From Gracilinema caldarium DSM 7334 (GTDB taxonomy: Bacteria > Spirochaetota > Spirochaetia > Treponematales > Breznakiellaceae): DNA of 64,000 bases. How positions within the stretch are numbered: the first letter of the stretch is position 1; the number at the start of each line of letters is the position of its first letter. The position numbers and the translations under genes were made by a program. Location: contig NC_015732.1 in assembly GCF_000219725.1 (NCBI RefSeq), forward strand, positions 2,480,001 through 2,544,000, read 5' to 3'. Below, in pieces: positions 27,150 through 36,433 of the stretch. The notes beneath the pieces are model-generated. The model did not search any database, was not told where the DNA came from, and worked only from the letters and a program-made list of their open reading frames with translations.

Positions 27150-28798
27150 GGGCTTCCTGAAAAACAAACAACTCTTTACAAAAGAAGCAAATACAGAGAT
27201 AATCTCAATAAGAAGTGCACGGAAGAAAGGGGTAAGGCCTTAAAAAGCGTGCACTTTACTATGGGGTAACGATGTATAAGGAAAAGGAACAGGTACCTGA
27301 GTTTGAAGACTTTTATGTACCCTTCGGAGGACATTTACGAGAAGATAATCGATGGGTACGATTAGCCGCAATTATTCCATGGGAAGAGATAGAAGCTGAA
27401 TATAAAAAATGTTTTTCAAAACGAATTGGAAGAACAGCCAAGACCGTACGGCTCGCCTTGGGATCATTATTGATAAAAGAGAAATTACAATTAACAGATG
27501 AAGAAACGGTAGAAACAATACGAGAGAACCATTACCTGCAATATTTTTTAGGATATGAATCTTACAAAGATGAAAAACCCTTTGATCCAAGCATGATGGT
27601 TCATTTTCGAAAACGGCTTGGACCTGATGCAATAGCAAAGATAAATGAGTTGATAGCGAAACGGTATCAAGAACAGGTAGAAGCAGAATCTGAAAAAAAA
27701 CAGAACAAAAAAAACCAAAAGGATGACCATGATCATGGAAATCGAGGGCAACTCATTATAGATGCCACGTGCGTCCCCCAGGATATCCGGCATCCCCATG
27801 ATGTCACTTTATTGGATGAAGCGCGAAGGAAAACAGAAAAGATAATTGATACGTTATATGAAGCGAGTGAGCTCACCATAAAACCACGAACCTATAGAAA
27901 ACAGGCCCGTATCAAATATCTCAATTTTATACGAGGGCGACGAAGAACAAAAAAAGAAATACGCAGAGCGATTCGGACCCAACTCCAATACATACGACGT
28001 AATTTACGGACTATCAATGAATTACAAAACAAGGTTCCCAGTACAACGTTGAGTGCAAAACAGCGACGTGATCTTATCGTGATACATGAGGTTTACCGGC
28101 AACAGGTACAGATGTATAAGGGAAAGACCCATTCGATATCGGGAAAAATCGTCAGTATCAGTCAACCCCATGTACGACCAATAGCCCGAGGTAAAGCAAA
28201 AGCGGCCTTTGAATTCGGAGCAAAACTATCAGCATCGATGACCGAACACGGGATGATTTTTATAGATCGATTACAATGGGAACCCTATAACGAACAAGAA
28301 GATTTGCCAACACAAATAGAAAAATATAAGAGGCGATGTGGTCGATATCCGGAATCGGTGCATGCCGATAAAATATATCGGACACGAGCAAACCGAGCCT
28401 ATTGTGAAGCTCGAGGAATACGATTGTCTGGACCACCCTTAGGCAGACCGATTAAAGAAACATTAGAGAATAAAAAGATAGTACGACAGCTACGAAAGAT
28501 TCAAAGACTTGACGAAGCCATTCGACAAGCGATTGAAGGTGGCTTTGGATATATGAAACGAAAGTTTGGTCTTGGTACAATCTATGAAAAATTACGCGAA
28601 ACTAGTGAAACAGCAATCATGGTATGTGTATTGCTGACCAACTGTGAAAAGATCCTGAGGGATCTTTTTATGCGCTTTTTATTTTTACTTGGTTTTAAAC
28701 CTCATAAATCATATTTGAAAGTTTTAGTATACTAAATTAAACCCATTTTAACGTAAAAAAGTTTTGAAATATCATTTTTAGACATTTTCAGTAGGCCC
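27150..28798 (+). mobile_element. Complete IS5-like insertion sequence, 1,649 bp
   Basis: Imperfect 14-bp terminal inverted repeats: GGGCTTCCTGAAAA at 27150-27163 and TTTTCAGTAGGCCC at 28785-28798 (12 of 14 match). A 6-bp direct repeat AACATA flanks the element at 27144-27149 and 28799-28804. Joining the flanks restores the glycosyltransferase copy, which proves the insertion site. One uninterrupted transposase gene is carried, so the element may still be active. Confidence 0.9.
27272..28735 (+). CDS. IS5/IS4-superfamily transposase (DDE)
   Basis: 487 residues, uninterrupted. The N-terminal region contains a DUF772-like segment (FGGHLREDNRWVRLAAIIPW, FDPSMMVHFRKRL). The DDE domain starts with LIIDATCVPQDIRHPHDV (first catalytic aspartate), then VHADKIYRTRANRAYC and a C-terminal EGGFGYMKRKFGLG region with the glutamate. 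Lysine/arginine-rich helices between them are typical of this long transposase type. The surrounding inverted repeats and target duplication confirm it. Codon use is more AT-rich than in the flanking remnants, as expected for an incoming element. Confidence 0.92.
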   Translation: MYKEKEQVPEFEDFYVPFGGHLREDNRWVRLAAIIPWEEIEAEYKKCFSKRIGRTAKTVRLALGSLLIKEKLQLTDEETVETIRENHYLQYFLGYESYKDEKPFDPSMMVHFRKRLGPDAIAKINELIAKRYQEQVEAESEKKQNKKNQKDDHDHGNRGQLIIDATCVPQDIRHPHDVTLLDEARRKTEKIIDTLYEASELTIKPRTYRKQARIKYLNFIRGRRRTKKEIRRAIRTQLQYIRRNLRTINELQNKVPSTTLSAKQRRDLIVIHEVYRQQVQMYKGKTHSISGKIVSISQPHVRPIARGKAKAAFEFGAKLSASMTEHGMIFIDRLQWEPYNEQEDLPTQIEKYKRRCGRYPESVHADKIYRTRANRAYCEARGIRLSGPPLGRPIKETLENKKIVRQLRKIQRLDEAIRQAIEGGFGYMKRKFGLGTIYEKLRETSETAIMVCVLLTNCEKILRDLFMRFLFLLGFKPHKSYLKVLVY

Positions 28799-29278
28799 AA
28801 CATAGAGTCGTTTGTCCCAGGGGCCTTCCATCATGCAAGCTACCAGGGCAGCCACCCAGGTTCGAGGATCCATAGTCAGGTAGCGGCGGATGATTCCGGG
28901 ATGATTCATCTGAATGACCGGAATTCCCGCAAGCCGGGCAGCCCAGGGCAGATAGGGATCAAAATCGGAGAGGACCGCCTGAATACGATCCTTTACCAAC
29001 TGCCTGCTTATGCGTTTTATAGTTGGGTAAAAATGCAGAGCCAAGCGAAGACTGTGAAATATGGTGCGGATATATTCAACGCGGTTTTTATTTTTAATAA
29101 ATGTAAAACAGGGAATGGACCGCACTGTGGCACGGGGCAGGCGGGAGGTAACAAAGGACGACACGGTCTCGGGTATATACAACAAAACTTCATGATACTG
29201 TTTCAGATCATCATACAGGGCGACCATCCGGCCGGCATGACCGAATCCTTCTCCTGCACAAGAATAGGCTATACGCAT
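28799..29278 (-). pseudogene. Glycosyltransferase remnant, N-terminal part
   Basis: Carries the start (IAYSCAGEGFGHAGRM) and about 155 codons of the copy of the gene at 20689-21723, ending at the IS right end. The reading frame runs a few codons into the insertion sequence before stopping. The GT-B C-terminal lobe is missing, so the product cannot be functional. Confidence 0.9.
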
Positions 29279-29386
29279 GGAATAACTCCATGCTAACGTT
29301 CGCCTAAGGATGTTAAAAAACACCTAAAAACGTATTAGAATTATATAAAAAGTGTTGCTCCATAATCCTTCTGTAAGGAGGTCTCG

Positions 29387-29787
29387 ATGAACTATCCCTT
29401 TGAAAAACTATCCCCCTGGGCTTTTGAACTCCCCCGCTAGGGGCCCATGCAGGTACCCCTGCGGCTCTATACCACTGAAAACATGCTGAAACAGCTTAAA
29501 GAAGATTAATCCATAGACCAGTTGATGAACGTCGCAAGCCTCTCTGGCATTTACCGGTATGCTCTGGGCATGCCCGACATGCACCAGGGCTTCGGGTTCC
29601 CGGCGGGACATCTAGAATTGGAGGAGCCTTTCGAACAGTATGGGCAGCCGGTCCTGTTTCAGGGGGATATAAAGCGAGGCAGTTACTTTCTTGTTGATAC
29701 CGATTGATACCGAGGCCAGTATGGATGAAACCTTCGGCAGTACTGCCCCTGGCTCGTTCCCGGCCCCTGTTGGTAATTAAGGAGTAA
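29387..29787 (+). pseudogene. rtcB: rtcB remnant (decayed copy)
   Basis: It starts like rtcB (ATG with GGAGG upstream, then the FEKLSPWAFELPR block) but has an in-frame TAG after 14 codons and a TAA further on. Two large internal deletions follow: from GFGFP directly to AGHLELE, and another before the last codons. The final VIK-like codons remain. About 400 of 1,428 bp survive. Its last 11 bp overlap the 3' end of the next, convergent gene. Confidence 0.92.
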
Positions 29788-30868
29788 GTACTTTTGTCAG
29801 GAAATGGGCTGGAGGCTCCCAGGCATAGTCGCCATATCCACCTGCCAGAAGCCAGGTAGAAGGAATAGCCCGATCTCGCAGGAAGGAAAAAACCGTCATG
29901 TCCCGTTTTACACAGGTATCGAGGGGTAGTTGTAAATCAACAGAGGAAGGCAGTTCATCCTTTTCATAGGGGTCAGCGCCATCAACCACGATGGCGAGAT
30001 CCGGTTTTTTACCACCTGAAAGCATTTCAAGCTGAAGAAGCCCAGAGGCAAGGCGGGATACATAGGACGCTTGATCTTCTTTCGATACAGGAATATCTAC
30101 ATCAGAAGCCACCAGCGGGGCTCTGCTGGGAACTGCATGAGCTAATGTTTCCGGGTCGAGAGGCCAACCTAAAGCCATGTGTATGGAGAGGGTCAGTATA
30201 CAAGGATCACCAGAAGCAAGCTCTGCTGTACCGTCTCCCTTATGAGCATCGAGATCAATAATCCATATTGATGAAATGAGTCCTTCCGCTTTAAGCCTCC
30301 GGGCTGCGATAATAATGTCATTGAGAAGGCAGAAACCTGCACCGGAATCGTAGCGGGCATGGTGCATTCCACCGCCTAAATAGTAGCAAAAACCCGGATT
30401 GGAATTATTTGTAGACAATGGTTCAGAACTTACACCGGAAGGTTTGCTACGATGAGCCAGAGCTAAACGGCAGGCGAGATAGGTTCCCCAGACCTGGGCC
30501 CGGATCGTGGTAAAAAGCTCTGAAAGGGGTCGCACCGCATCACCAGGGCTGTATCGCCTAAACCTTCCCTGTTCATCCATCAATTCATAGGTCTTGATAA
30601 GTTCTTTTTCGAGCCCTTCACCGAACAGCGCTGCCACAAAGTTGGCATCATGTGCCCTGGCAATATCTTCCCGACTAATATGTCGGTCTCCTTCGGGAAT
30701 AGAGAGCATATCCGCAGCTGATGCAAGCGAGTGTACAGGCCGCATGGGTGGTATTATCTTTTTTTTAAGATACTCAAGTACTGCCAAGGCCCGCCGATCC
30801 CGTATCGGGATTTGAATCCCATAATCGGGGAATCGCATATCAAGAGCAGGATCGTACAGCAAAATCAT
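29777..30868 (-). CDS. Histone deacetylase-fold (class II/acetylpolyamine-type) hydrolase
   Basis: About 363 residues. Zinc and active-site motifs of the arginase/deacetylase fold are visible: MHHARYDSGAGFCLLND, IDLDAHKGDGT (Asp and His ligands), GADPYEKD (second Asp ligand) and AGGYG with the tyrosine. Bacterial members deacetylate small molecules such as acetylpolyamines or propionyl/acetyl lysine; the substrate here is unknown. The ATG at 30868 starts 5 bp after the stop of the outer-membrane protein gene; a start at 30913 would overlap it by 40 bp. It is the last gene of the envelope operon. Its 3' end overlaps the rtcB remnant, so the C-terminal few residues may have been altered. Confidence 0.85.
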   Translation of the reverse strand: MILLYDPALDMRFPDYGIQIPIRDRRALAVLEYLKKKIIPPMRPVHSLASAADMLSIPEGDRHISREDIARAHDANFVAALFGEGLEKELIKTYELMDEQGRFRRYSPGDAVRPLSELFTTIRAQVWGTYLACRLALAHRSKPSGVSSEPLSTNNSNPGFCYYLGGGMHHARYDSGAGFCLLNDIIIAARRLKAEGLISSIWIIDLDAHKGDGTAELASGDPCILTLSIHMALGWPLDPETLAHAVPSRAPLVASDVDIPVSKEDQASYVSRLASGLLQLEMLSGGKKPDLAIVVDGADPYEKDELPSSVDLQLPLDTCVKRDMTVFSFLRDRAIPSTWLLAGGYGDYAWEPPAHFLTKVLTP

Positions 30869-30873
30869 AGGAT

Positions 30874-32154
30874 CTAAAAACGCATCACTAACTTGAGCGT
30901 CATTTCTACCCAATACCCCACATGGGCAGGCCCCAATTCACCATACCAACCAGAGGGATACAACATTGTCATATCTACTGGTATTTTATTCACAAGACTG
31001 ACTGTAGTTCCTTGGAAAAGGGTATGATCAATATTGAATGAACACAAAAACGAGCCATCCTCAAGCGCGATAAGAGCATTACTACCCAGCATGGTATAAT
31101 CATCAATTTTATAAATCCCGTTCACTATAAAATAATGCATCCGATTCAAATCACCTAACGGAAGGTTTACATTAAAAGACCGCTGTTCAGGTACTGTGTT
31201 GATCCAATCTTTTGTATATAGCATATCTATACTATCTTGTGAAACCAGTGCACTTCCACCATTGTACCAATATTGACTGGTAATGATGAACATTCCATCG
31301 TTGATAGAAAAATCTAAACCTATTGCAGCTTCAAGGCCTCGATACCAAATCCAGTCTCTGGTATAATAGGTTTGTGTATGCAACCAATGCATATCAAGGG
31401 TATATAAAGCATCAAAAACGATTGAAACCGGTCCATCATATTTTATAGAGCTACCGAAACGATGTAGAGGTTCATTGGTTGCATCTCGAAGTGTGACAGA
31501 TCCAACCTTCATTGCAGGTCTACCAGCTTGAATTGCATAGAGCCCTTGCACACTCCAATGATTTCCGTGGTGTTCTGACACTATACCAGCTAGACTGGTT
31601 CTCCCATTCGTTTCAGTTGTATCATAAGGTCCGGTCCCAAAGAAACTCATTTTTAGAGTATCCATCGGGTACCAGTTACAAACAAGCCCAAGAATACCCC
31701 GAGGTCGAGCATCGGGATTTCGTGGATTTGGATGGATAAGAAAATCGGTAGGGCGAAATAGTTGCCCAAATCCAAAGGATAATCTAAGAATTCCCATATC
31801 TGTTGCAAAGGAATCGCCCTTGATTTGGTAATATAAACGATCTACATCTATAGTACTGGAATAGAAAGAATCAGTATTATTTTCATTTACCTCATTTGAA
31901 CTACCACTTTGAATATAAAGGTTAACTGAAGATATAAAAATCCCTCGGTCTCCTACTGGGGCTTTCATCCTTAGATTGGCATACTGTTCTATTCCAAATA
32001 AATTATTTGAAGTCTCATTATAACCATATCCCCAGGAAGAACGTACAAGAGATTCACTCATACCGCTCCATTGCCAATCTGAAGCTACTGAATATGGAAT
32101 AGAAATTATAAAAATAAAACCTACTATAAATAGAAATACACGCCAATATTTCAT
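30874..32154 (-). CDS. Predicted outer-membrane beta-barrel protein
   Basis: 426 residues with a signal peptide (MKYWRVFLFIVGFIFIISIPYSVAS). Alternating hydrophobic/polar strands and abundant aromatic residues follow, and the protein ends in phenylalanine (LKLVMRF), a typical barrel end. I do not recognise a named family; it resembles the porin-like proteins that accompany LolA-like genes in lipid-export loci. It overlaps the LolA-like gene by 4 bp (ATGA). Proposed role (inference): outer-membrane partner of the FtsX transporters in this operon. Confidence 0.7.
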   Translation of the reverse strand: MKYWRVFLFIVGFIFIISIPYSVASDWQWSGMSESLVRSSWGYGYNETSNNLFGIEQYANLRMKAPVGDRGIFISSVNLYIQSGSSNEVNENNTDSFYSSTIDVDRLYYQIKGDSFATDMGILRLSFGFGQLFRPTDFLIHPNPRNPDARPRGILGLVCNWYPMDTLKMSFFGTGPYDTTETNGRTSLAGIVSEHHGNHWSVQGLYAIQAGRPAMKVGSVTLRDATNEPLHRFGSSIKYDGPVSIVFDALYTLDMHWLHTQTYYTRDWIWYRGLEAAIGLDFSINDGMFIITSQYWYNGGSALVSQDSIDMLYTKDWINTVPEQRSFNVNLPLGDLNRMHYFIVNGIYKIDDYTMLGSNALIALEDGSFLCSFNIDHTLFQGTTVSLVNKIPVDMTMLYPSGWYGELGPAHVGYWVEMTLKLVMRF

Positions 32155-32909
32155 CGTTCAAGATTCCTCATACTAAATAAGGTATCATCTATAGGTTTGT
32201 CTAAAACAACATTAGACATTTTCAGAACCGTTCGACTCCCCTTTCTCAGAAGATCTCTCATTTCAAATTCTATCGGAAACCGTCTATTTCCAATTTGTTC
32301 AATCTTATGCAAGGTATACTCTTTCAACTTTGCACCTGAAAGTGCATACTGCTCAGTCTTTAATACATCTCCTGTTTGGATATCTACCCATATCTTTTGT
32401 TTTGGATAGCTTTCAGTTTTTTTATTAGCTAATAATTCGAGAACCCAAGCATCTCTATTATTTATAGACTCTTTACCAAGCAATGTAGGAGTATACCGAA
32501 CCGATAATTTCTCATTTTCAATTGTATCTTCATAAGAAAAATCGGAACCCATCATAGATTCTTTAAGCATATGACCAGAAATCAGCATAACCGATTCAGT
32601 ATCTGGTGAATACACATAGAGACGGCCTTCACGTTTTAAATATCTGGTATCCCGATCTTCAGGATTATAAAATTCAACAAAACTTAGTTGATTACCCTTT
32701 GCCCAAGCTTTAAACAATTTAACAAAACGCTTCCCCTGGTATTCAATAATCATTTCACCCGTATAGTGAATACTATCATATACTTCATTCGCATCAATCT
32801 GGGCCAATAGCTGCTTTGGATCCGGGCTTTGATGTTGTGCATACATGGCAGAAAATTTTACAAAGAAAATCAGCAATATAACGAGTACAAACCTTGTTTT
32901 ATATTTCAT
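32151..32909 (-). CDS. LolA-like outer-membrane lipoprotein-sorting protein (COG2834)
   Basis: 252 residues, signal peptide (KTRFVLVILLIFFVKFSAMYAQ), then a half-open beta-barrel pattern: YTGEMIIEYQGKRFVKLFKAW, then YLKREGRLYVYSPDTESVMLISGHML, and IWVDIQTGDVLKTEQYALSG. Family members carry lipids or lipoprotein-like cargo across the periplasm and often sit beside MMPL exporters; here the partners are two FtsX permeases. GGGAGGAAC precedes the ATG. Tight coupling to the barrel gene (4-bp overlap). Confidence 0.85.
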   Translation of the reverse strand: MKYKTRFVLVILLIFFVKFSAMYAQHQSPDPKQLLAQIDANEVYDSIHYTGEMIIEYQGKRFVKLFKAWAKGNQLSFVEFYNPEDRDTRYLKREGRLYVYSPDTESVMLISGHMLKESMMGSDFSYEDTIENEKLSVRYTPTLLGKESINNRDAWVLELLANKKTESYPKQKIWVDIQTGDVLKTEQYALSGAKLKEYTLHKIEQIGNRRFPIEFEMRDLLRKGSRTVLKMSNVVLDKPIDDTLFSMRNLER

Positions 32910-32947
32910 AATGTTCCTCCCTTAATCACGGTTCTATTAAAGACATC

Positions 32948-34204
32948 TTATCTTCGTAAAGCTTCTACAGGTTCGATGTATGCACTTTTTAAGGATGGTA
33001 GCAATGTACAACAGGCAGATACTAACACACCAAAACCAAATCCTTGCAATAATATATTTGGAGTAAATGAAAGAAAGATGGTACCTGCAATGGGATAATC
33101 CTTGAGGCCTCCACCAGTAAAATAGGTAAAATCCATAGGGAACATCGATCCTAACCAGGTTCCTAAAGCACCAATGAGAGTTCCTAACATAGCGCCAAAA
33201 ACACTAAGATAAAGGGCTTCGTAAAAAAACGTCCGTACAATTTGCCATCGAGTAAAACCTAAAGCCCCCATCATTCCAATTTCTTTGATACGTTCATGAA
33301 TCACCATTAAAATAGTGTTAATGATCAAGAAACTTGCAACTACTTGAAATATGGTAAAAATGATTACATAGAGGAAATTGAATGATTTCATTAAAGCAAT
33401 CCAATAGTGTTCCCTCCATTCTCGAACCAGTGCTCCCGGTCCTACGATAGATTGTACTGCTAATTTTACCGTTCCAGCCTGCTCATAACGGTTTGTATAA
33501 ATAAAGAGTTGTTGTATGTTATTCTGCATTACAAGCACTTTTGAAAGTCGATCATAAGGTAAGATGATCACATTTTCATCATATTTAATATAATCAAAAT
33601 TAAAAATGCCAACGATCTGAGGATTCATAAATTTATCAGAATATTGGGCAGAAATCATTTTAAAAGAAATCGTATCCCCTATCTTAACACCTAACTTCTT
33701 TGCCAATGTATAGCCAATTGCACATTCGTTGGATCCCAATGTAGGGAAACGTCCCGCTACAATGCCATCATTGCGCTTTGTAAGATTAAAATGATTTACC
33801 AGTAATTCCCGTTCTGTATCTATTCCCCACACAATTGCATGTTTTACTGTACTGTCAAAAAGACTTGCATAGACACTGATTCTTGGAAGGGCTGCCTTTA
33901 CTCCAGGAATAGATTCAATCTCTGATAATAAATTCTTGAGAGGCATAGTCTCATTAAGAGGATATTGAACTGGAAGATATTCTTTGTTTTCTTCAAAGTC
34001 TCGTGAAACCACAAGCACATGTCCTGTTTCAAAGGTACGTACTGCTACTTCCATAGCCTTAACCATTCCATCAATCATGGAATTCATAGCAATATTAAAA
34101 AATACAGCAATTGCGACCGCAGAAATACAGAACCAAGTTCTGCGTTTATTACGCCAGATATTTCTAAAGGCTATTACAAGGAATGTTCCATTTGCAAATT
34201 TCAT
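32948..34204 (-). CDS. FtsX-type ABC permease (LolC/MacB-like), second of pair
   Basis: 418 residues. One N-terminal membrane segment near residues 20-40 (FCISAVAIAVFFNIAM) is followed by a large periplasmic MacB-PCD-like domain (about 45-265). Three C-terminal membrane segments follow, with the FtsX signature stretch TILMVIHERIKEIGMMGALGFTRWQI near residues 300-325. Such permeases transfer mechanical force from ATP hydrolysis to periplasmic substrates such as lipoproteins. It starts 9 bp after the stop of the first permease gene. Confidence 0.88.
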   Translation of the reverse strand: MKFANGTFLVIAFRNIWRNKRRTWFCISAVAIAVFFNIAMNSMIDGMVKAMEVAVRTFETGHVLVVSRDFEENKEYLPVQYPLNETMPLKNLLSEIESIPGVKAALPRISVYASLFDSTVKHAIVWGIDTERELLVNHFNLTKRNDGIVAGRFPTLGSNECAIGYTLAKKLGVKIGDTISFKMISAQYSDKFMNPQIVGIFNFDYIKYDENVIILPYDRLSKVLVMQNNIQQLFIYTNRYEQAGTVKLAVQSIVGPGALVREWREHYWIALMKSFNFLYVIIFTIFQVVASFLIINTILMVIHERIKEIGMMGALGFTRWQIVRTFFYEALYLSVFGAMLGTLIGALGTWLGSMFPMDFTYFTGGGLKDYPIAGTIFLSFTPNILLQGFGFGVLVSACCTLLPSLKSAYIEPVEALRR

Positions 34205-34213
34205 AATCTCATC

Positions 34214-35728
34214 CTATTCAAAACGCAGGCTGTCAGTGACTGGTAATTTCAGAGCCCTTATGGTTGGGAAAAGGGCTCCCAGACCAGAAATACTTGTAGC
34301 CACAGGGCCTATACCGAAAATAACTGGCCAATTCCAGGTAGACCTAAATAACCCCACTATTCGGTAGCCAAAATCTCCCTCCATCTCTCTTACCATTGCA
34401 GAATAATCAATTCCATATAAAACCATAGGAATATTGATAAGGCATCCAAGAACTATACCAAAACAAGAACCTAAGAAGCCAATCAATGATGCTTCTATAA
34501 TGTACACTAGGAGTATTTCACTATCTATCATTCCAAGAGATCGAAGCATGCCGGTTTCTTTAGTTCTTTCAAGAACCGCCATCAGCATGGTATTTGAGAT
34601 TCCAATAAACGAAATAATAAAAAGCAAGATTATTATTATTCGATTAGAAATATTATCACCTGTAGAAACAGCAATATAATCGGATACATATGATTTCCAG
34701 CCATATACCACTAAATTAGATGGTATAGGCAACCCTTTCTGCTCTATACCTTTTAAAAGACAGGACTGAATCTGTTCAGGATGTTCTTGCGGACCAGGGA
34801 GACGATCATCACGGGTATTTTTAGACCTGATAATAAGCTCGGTAATATGTCCTTGTAACATCATGCCAGCCTCATCCTGAAGCACATCTAAAGGTATACA
34901 TGCGACATTTGCGTTTAATTGTGGGTTTGGACAATTAATAACACCAACAACTTGAACATCAATAATCTGGTTGATATGTCGAATAGCTCCCGTTTCTGTT
35001 TTTATATCAATTACGGTAGCAATTCGTACCCGCATTTGACCTGCCTCAAATAAACGATTCCAGAGAAATTGCAGATCATCTTTCTTCGCATCAGAACGCA
35101 AGATAAATCTTTTTTCATCACTATTTTCTGACAAGCGGTACAATCCACGAATTTTATTTTCTTCTTCTTTTGTTATGGCTAGTGACAATAGATCTTCCTC
35201 CAACCTTTCAGGAGATAATATACGAGGGATCCCAATCCTTAATTTTTCTGCAGCCATATAACCAAGAACAATCTCGAAAGATCCCTTATTGGGAAAGCGG
35301 CCTAGATCTATATAATTTGGATATCGTAAAACCGAGGATTCTCGTTCAGGATCGATAGCATAAAATACAATCGGCGCAGAACCAGAACTTGAAAAAAGTG
35401 TGCCATTAAAAACAAAGCGAGGGGCTACGGCATACCCATTTTGTTCTAACACTTCTGCAATTGGCTCCCAATGAGAAAAACTTTCATACATTGGTAATTC
35501 GTCCTTTATCTCATAGTATTCTTTTGTCTGAAGTTTTGCAGCACCTGTTTCAAAAGCAACAATATTTCGCTGAGATTCAATATTCATCCCAGCCAACCAA
35601 CCATCGATAAAAATGTAAAGACCCACAGAGATTGCGACTGCAGCAATAGTGATAATTGTCTTAACACGGTGGCGGGTTAAATTTTTTAAAGCCATCCGGA
35701 CAAGTTCAATGAGTACTTGTATTTTCAT
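34214..35728 (-). CDS. FtsX-type ABC permease, first of pair
   Basis: 504 residues with the same layout: N-terminal membrane segment (VKTIITIAAVAISVGLYIF), a larger periplasmic domain (about 45-365) and three C-terminal segments containing NTMLMAVLERTKETGMLRSLG. Its 5' end overlaps the ATPase gene by 4 bp, so subunits are made together. The two different permeases suggest a LolCE-like heterodimer. Confidence 0.88.
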   Translation of the reverse strand: MKIQVLIELVRMALKNLTRHRVKTIITIAAVAISVGLYIFIDGWLAGMNIESQRNIVAFETGAAKLQTKEYYEIKDELPMYESFSHWEPIAEVLEQNGYAVAPRFVFNGTLFSSSGSAPIVFYAIDPERESSVLRYPNYIDLGRFPNKGSFEIVLGYMAAEKLRIGIPRILSPERLEEDLLSLAITKEEENKIRGLYRLSENSDEKRFILRSDAKKDDLQFLWNRLFEAGQMRVRIATVIDIKTETGAIRHINQIIDVQVVGVINCPNPQLNANVACIPLDVLQDEAGMMLQGHITELIIRSKNTRDDRLPGPQEHPEQIQSCLLKGIEQKGLPIPSNLVVYGWKSYVSDYIAVSTGDNISNRIIIILLFIISFIGISNTMLMAVLERTKETGMLRSLGMIDSEILLVYIIEASLIGFLGSCFGIVLGCLINIPMVLYGIDYSAMVREMEGDFGYRIVGLFRSTWNWPVIFGIGPVATSISGLGALFPTIRALKLPVTDSLRFE

Positions 35729-36411
35729 AACTGCACCTGCTCTGTTTCAATCATTCCATCTCGTAATACAATGATTCGACGAGCATATTCCATGACCAAT
35801 TTGTCATGGGTAGAAAAGATAAAGGTACTTTTTTCTTTTTTATTTAGTTCCAACATCAATTCAAGAATTTCTCGCGCTGTTTTAGAATCAAGATTAGCTG
35901 TCGGTTCATCAGCTAGAATAATCGCTGGATGTTTTACCAAGGCCCGTGCAATTGCAACTCTTTGTTGTTGACCTCCAGACATCTCCTTTGGCCGCCTCTT
36001 TCCCATATTGATAAGACCGACATCTTCTAAGGCCTTTTCAGCTCGCATCTTTGCTTCATTTTGAGGAATACCGAGTAATGTAAGGGGCAGCATGACATTT
36101 TCAAGAGCAGTTAAGACAGGAATTAGATTATATGCTTGAAAAATAAAACCGGTTTTTTGCCGACGTAAGATAGCCAGTTCTTTTTTACTTTGATTTCCTA
36201 TGTTTTTATCTTCTATTTCAATTATTCCTTCAGTGGGAGTATCTAAACATCCAACCAAATGTAAAAATGTCGATTTTCCACTTCCCGAAGGTCCTGCAAT
36301 TGCAGCAAAATCACCAGTTTCAAATTGTAAAGTAATACCTTGTAGAGCTGGTATAATCATACCATTTATATGGTACTGTTTTACTAAATTACTTGTTTTA
36401 ACAACAACCAT
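35725..36411 (-). CDS. LolD/MacB-type ABC ATPase
   Basis: About 228 residues, single cassette: Walker A AGPSGSGKST, Q-loop FIFQAYNLIPVLTALENV, signature MSGGQQQR, Walker B AIILADEPTANLD and H-loop FSTHD. The Q-loop and surrounding sequence are typical of ATPases that pair with FtsX-type permeases. The ATG at 36411 has AAGGAGG upstream; an in-frame ATG 18 bp earlier lacks it. Confidence 0.92.
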   Translation of the reverse strand: MVVVKTSNLVKQYHINGMIIPALQGITLQFETGDFAAIAGPSGSGKSTFLHLVGCLDTPTEGIIEIEDKNIGNQSKKELAILRRQKTGFIFQAYNLIPVLTALENVMLPLTLLGIPQNEAKMRAEKALEDVGLINMGKRRPKEMSGGQQQRVAIARALVKHPAIILADEPTANLDSKTAREILELMLELNKKEKSTFIFSTHDKLVMEYARRIIVLRDGMIETEQVQL

Positions 36412-36433
36412 GAATGGCCTCCTTTTCATTGCT

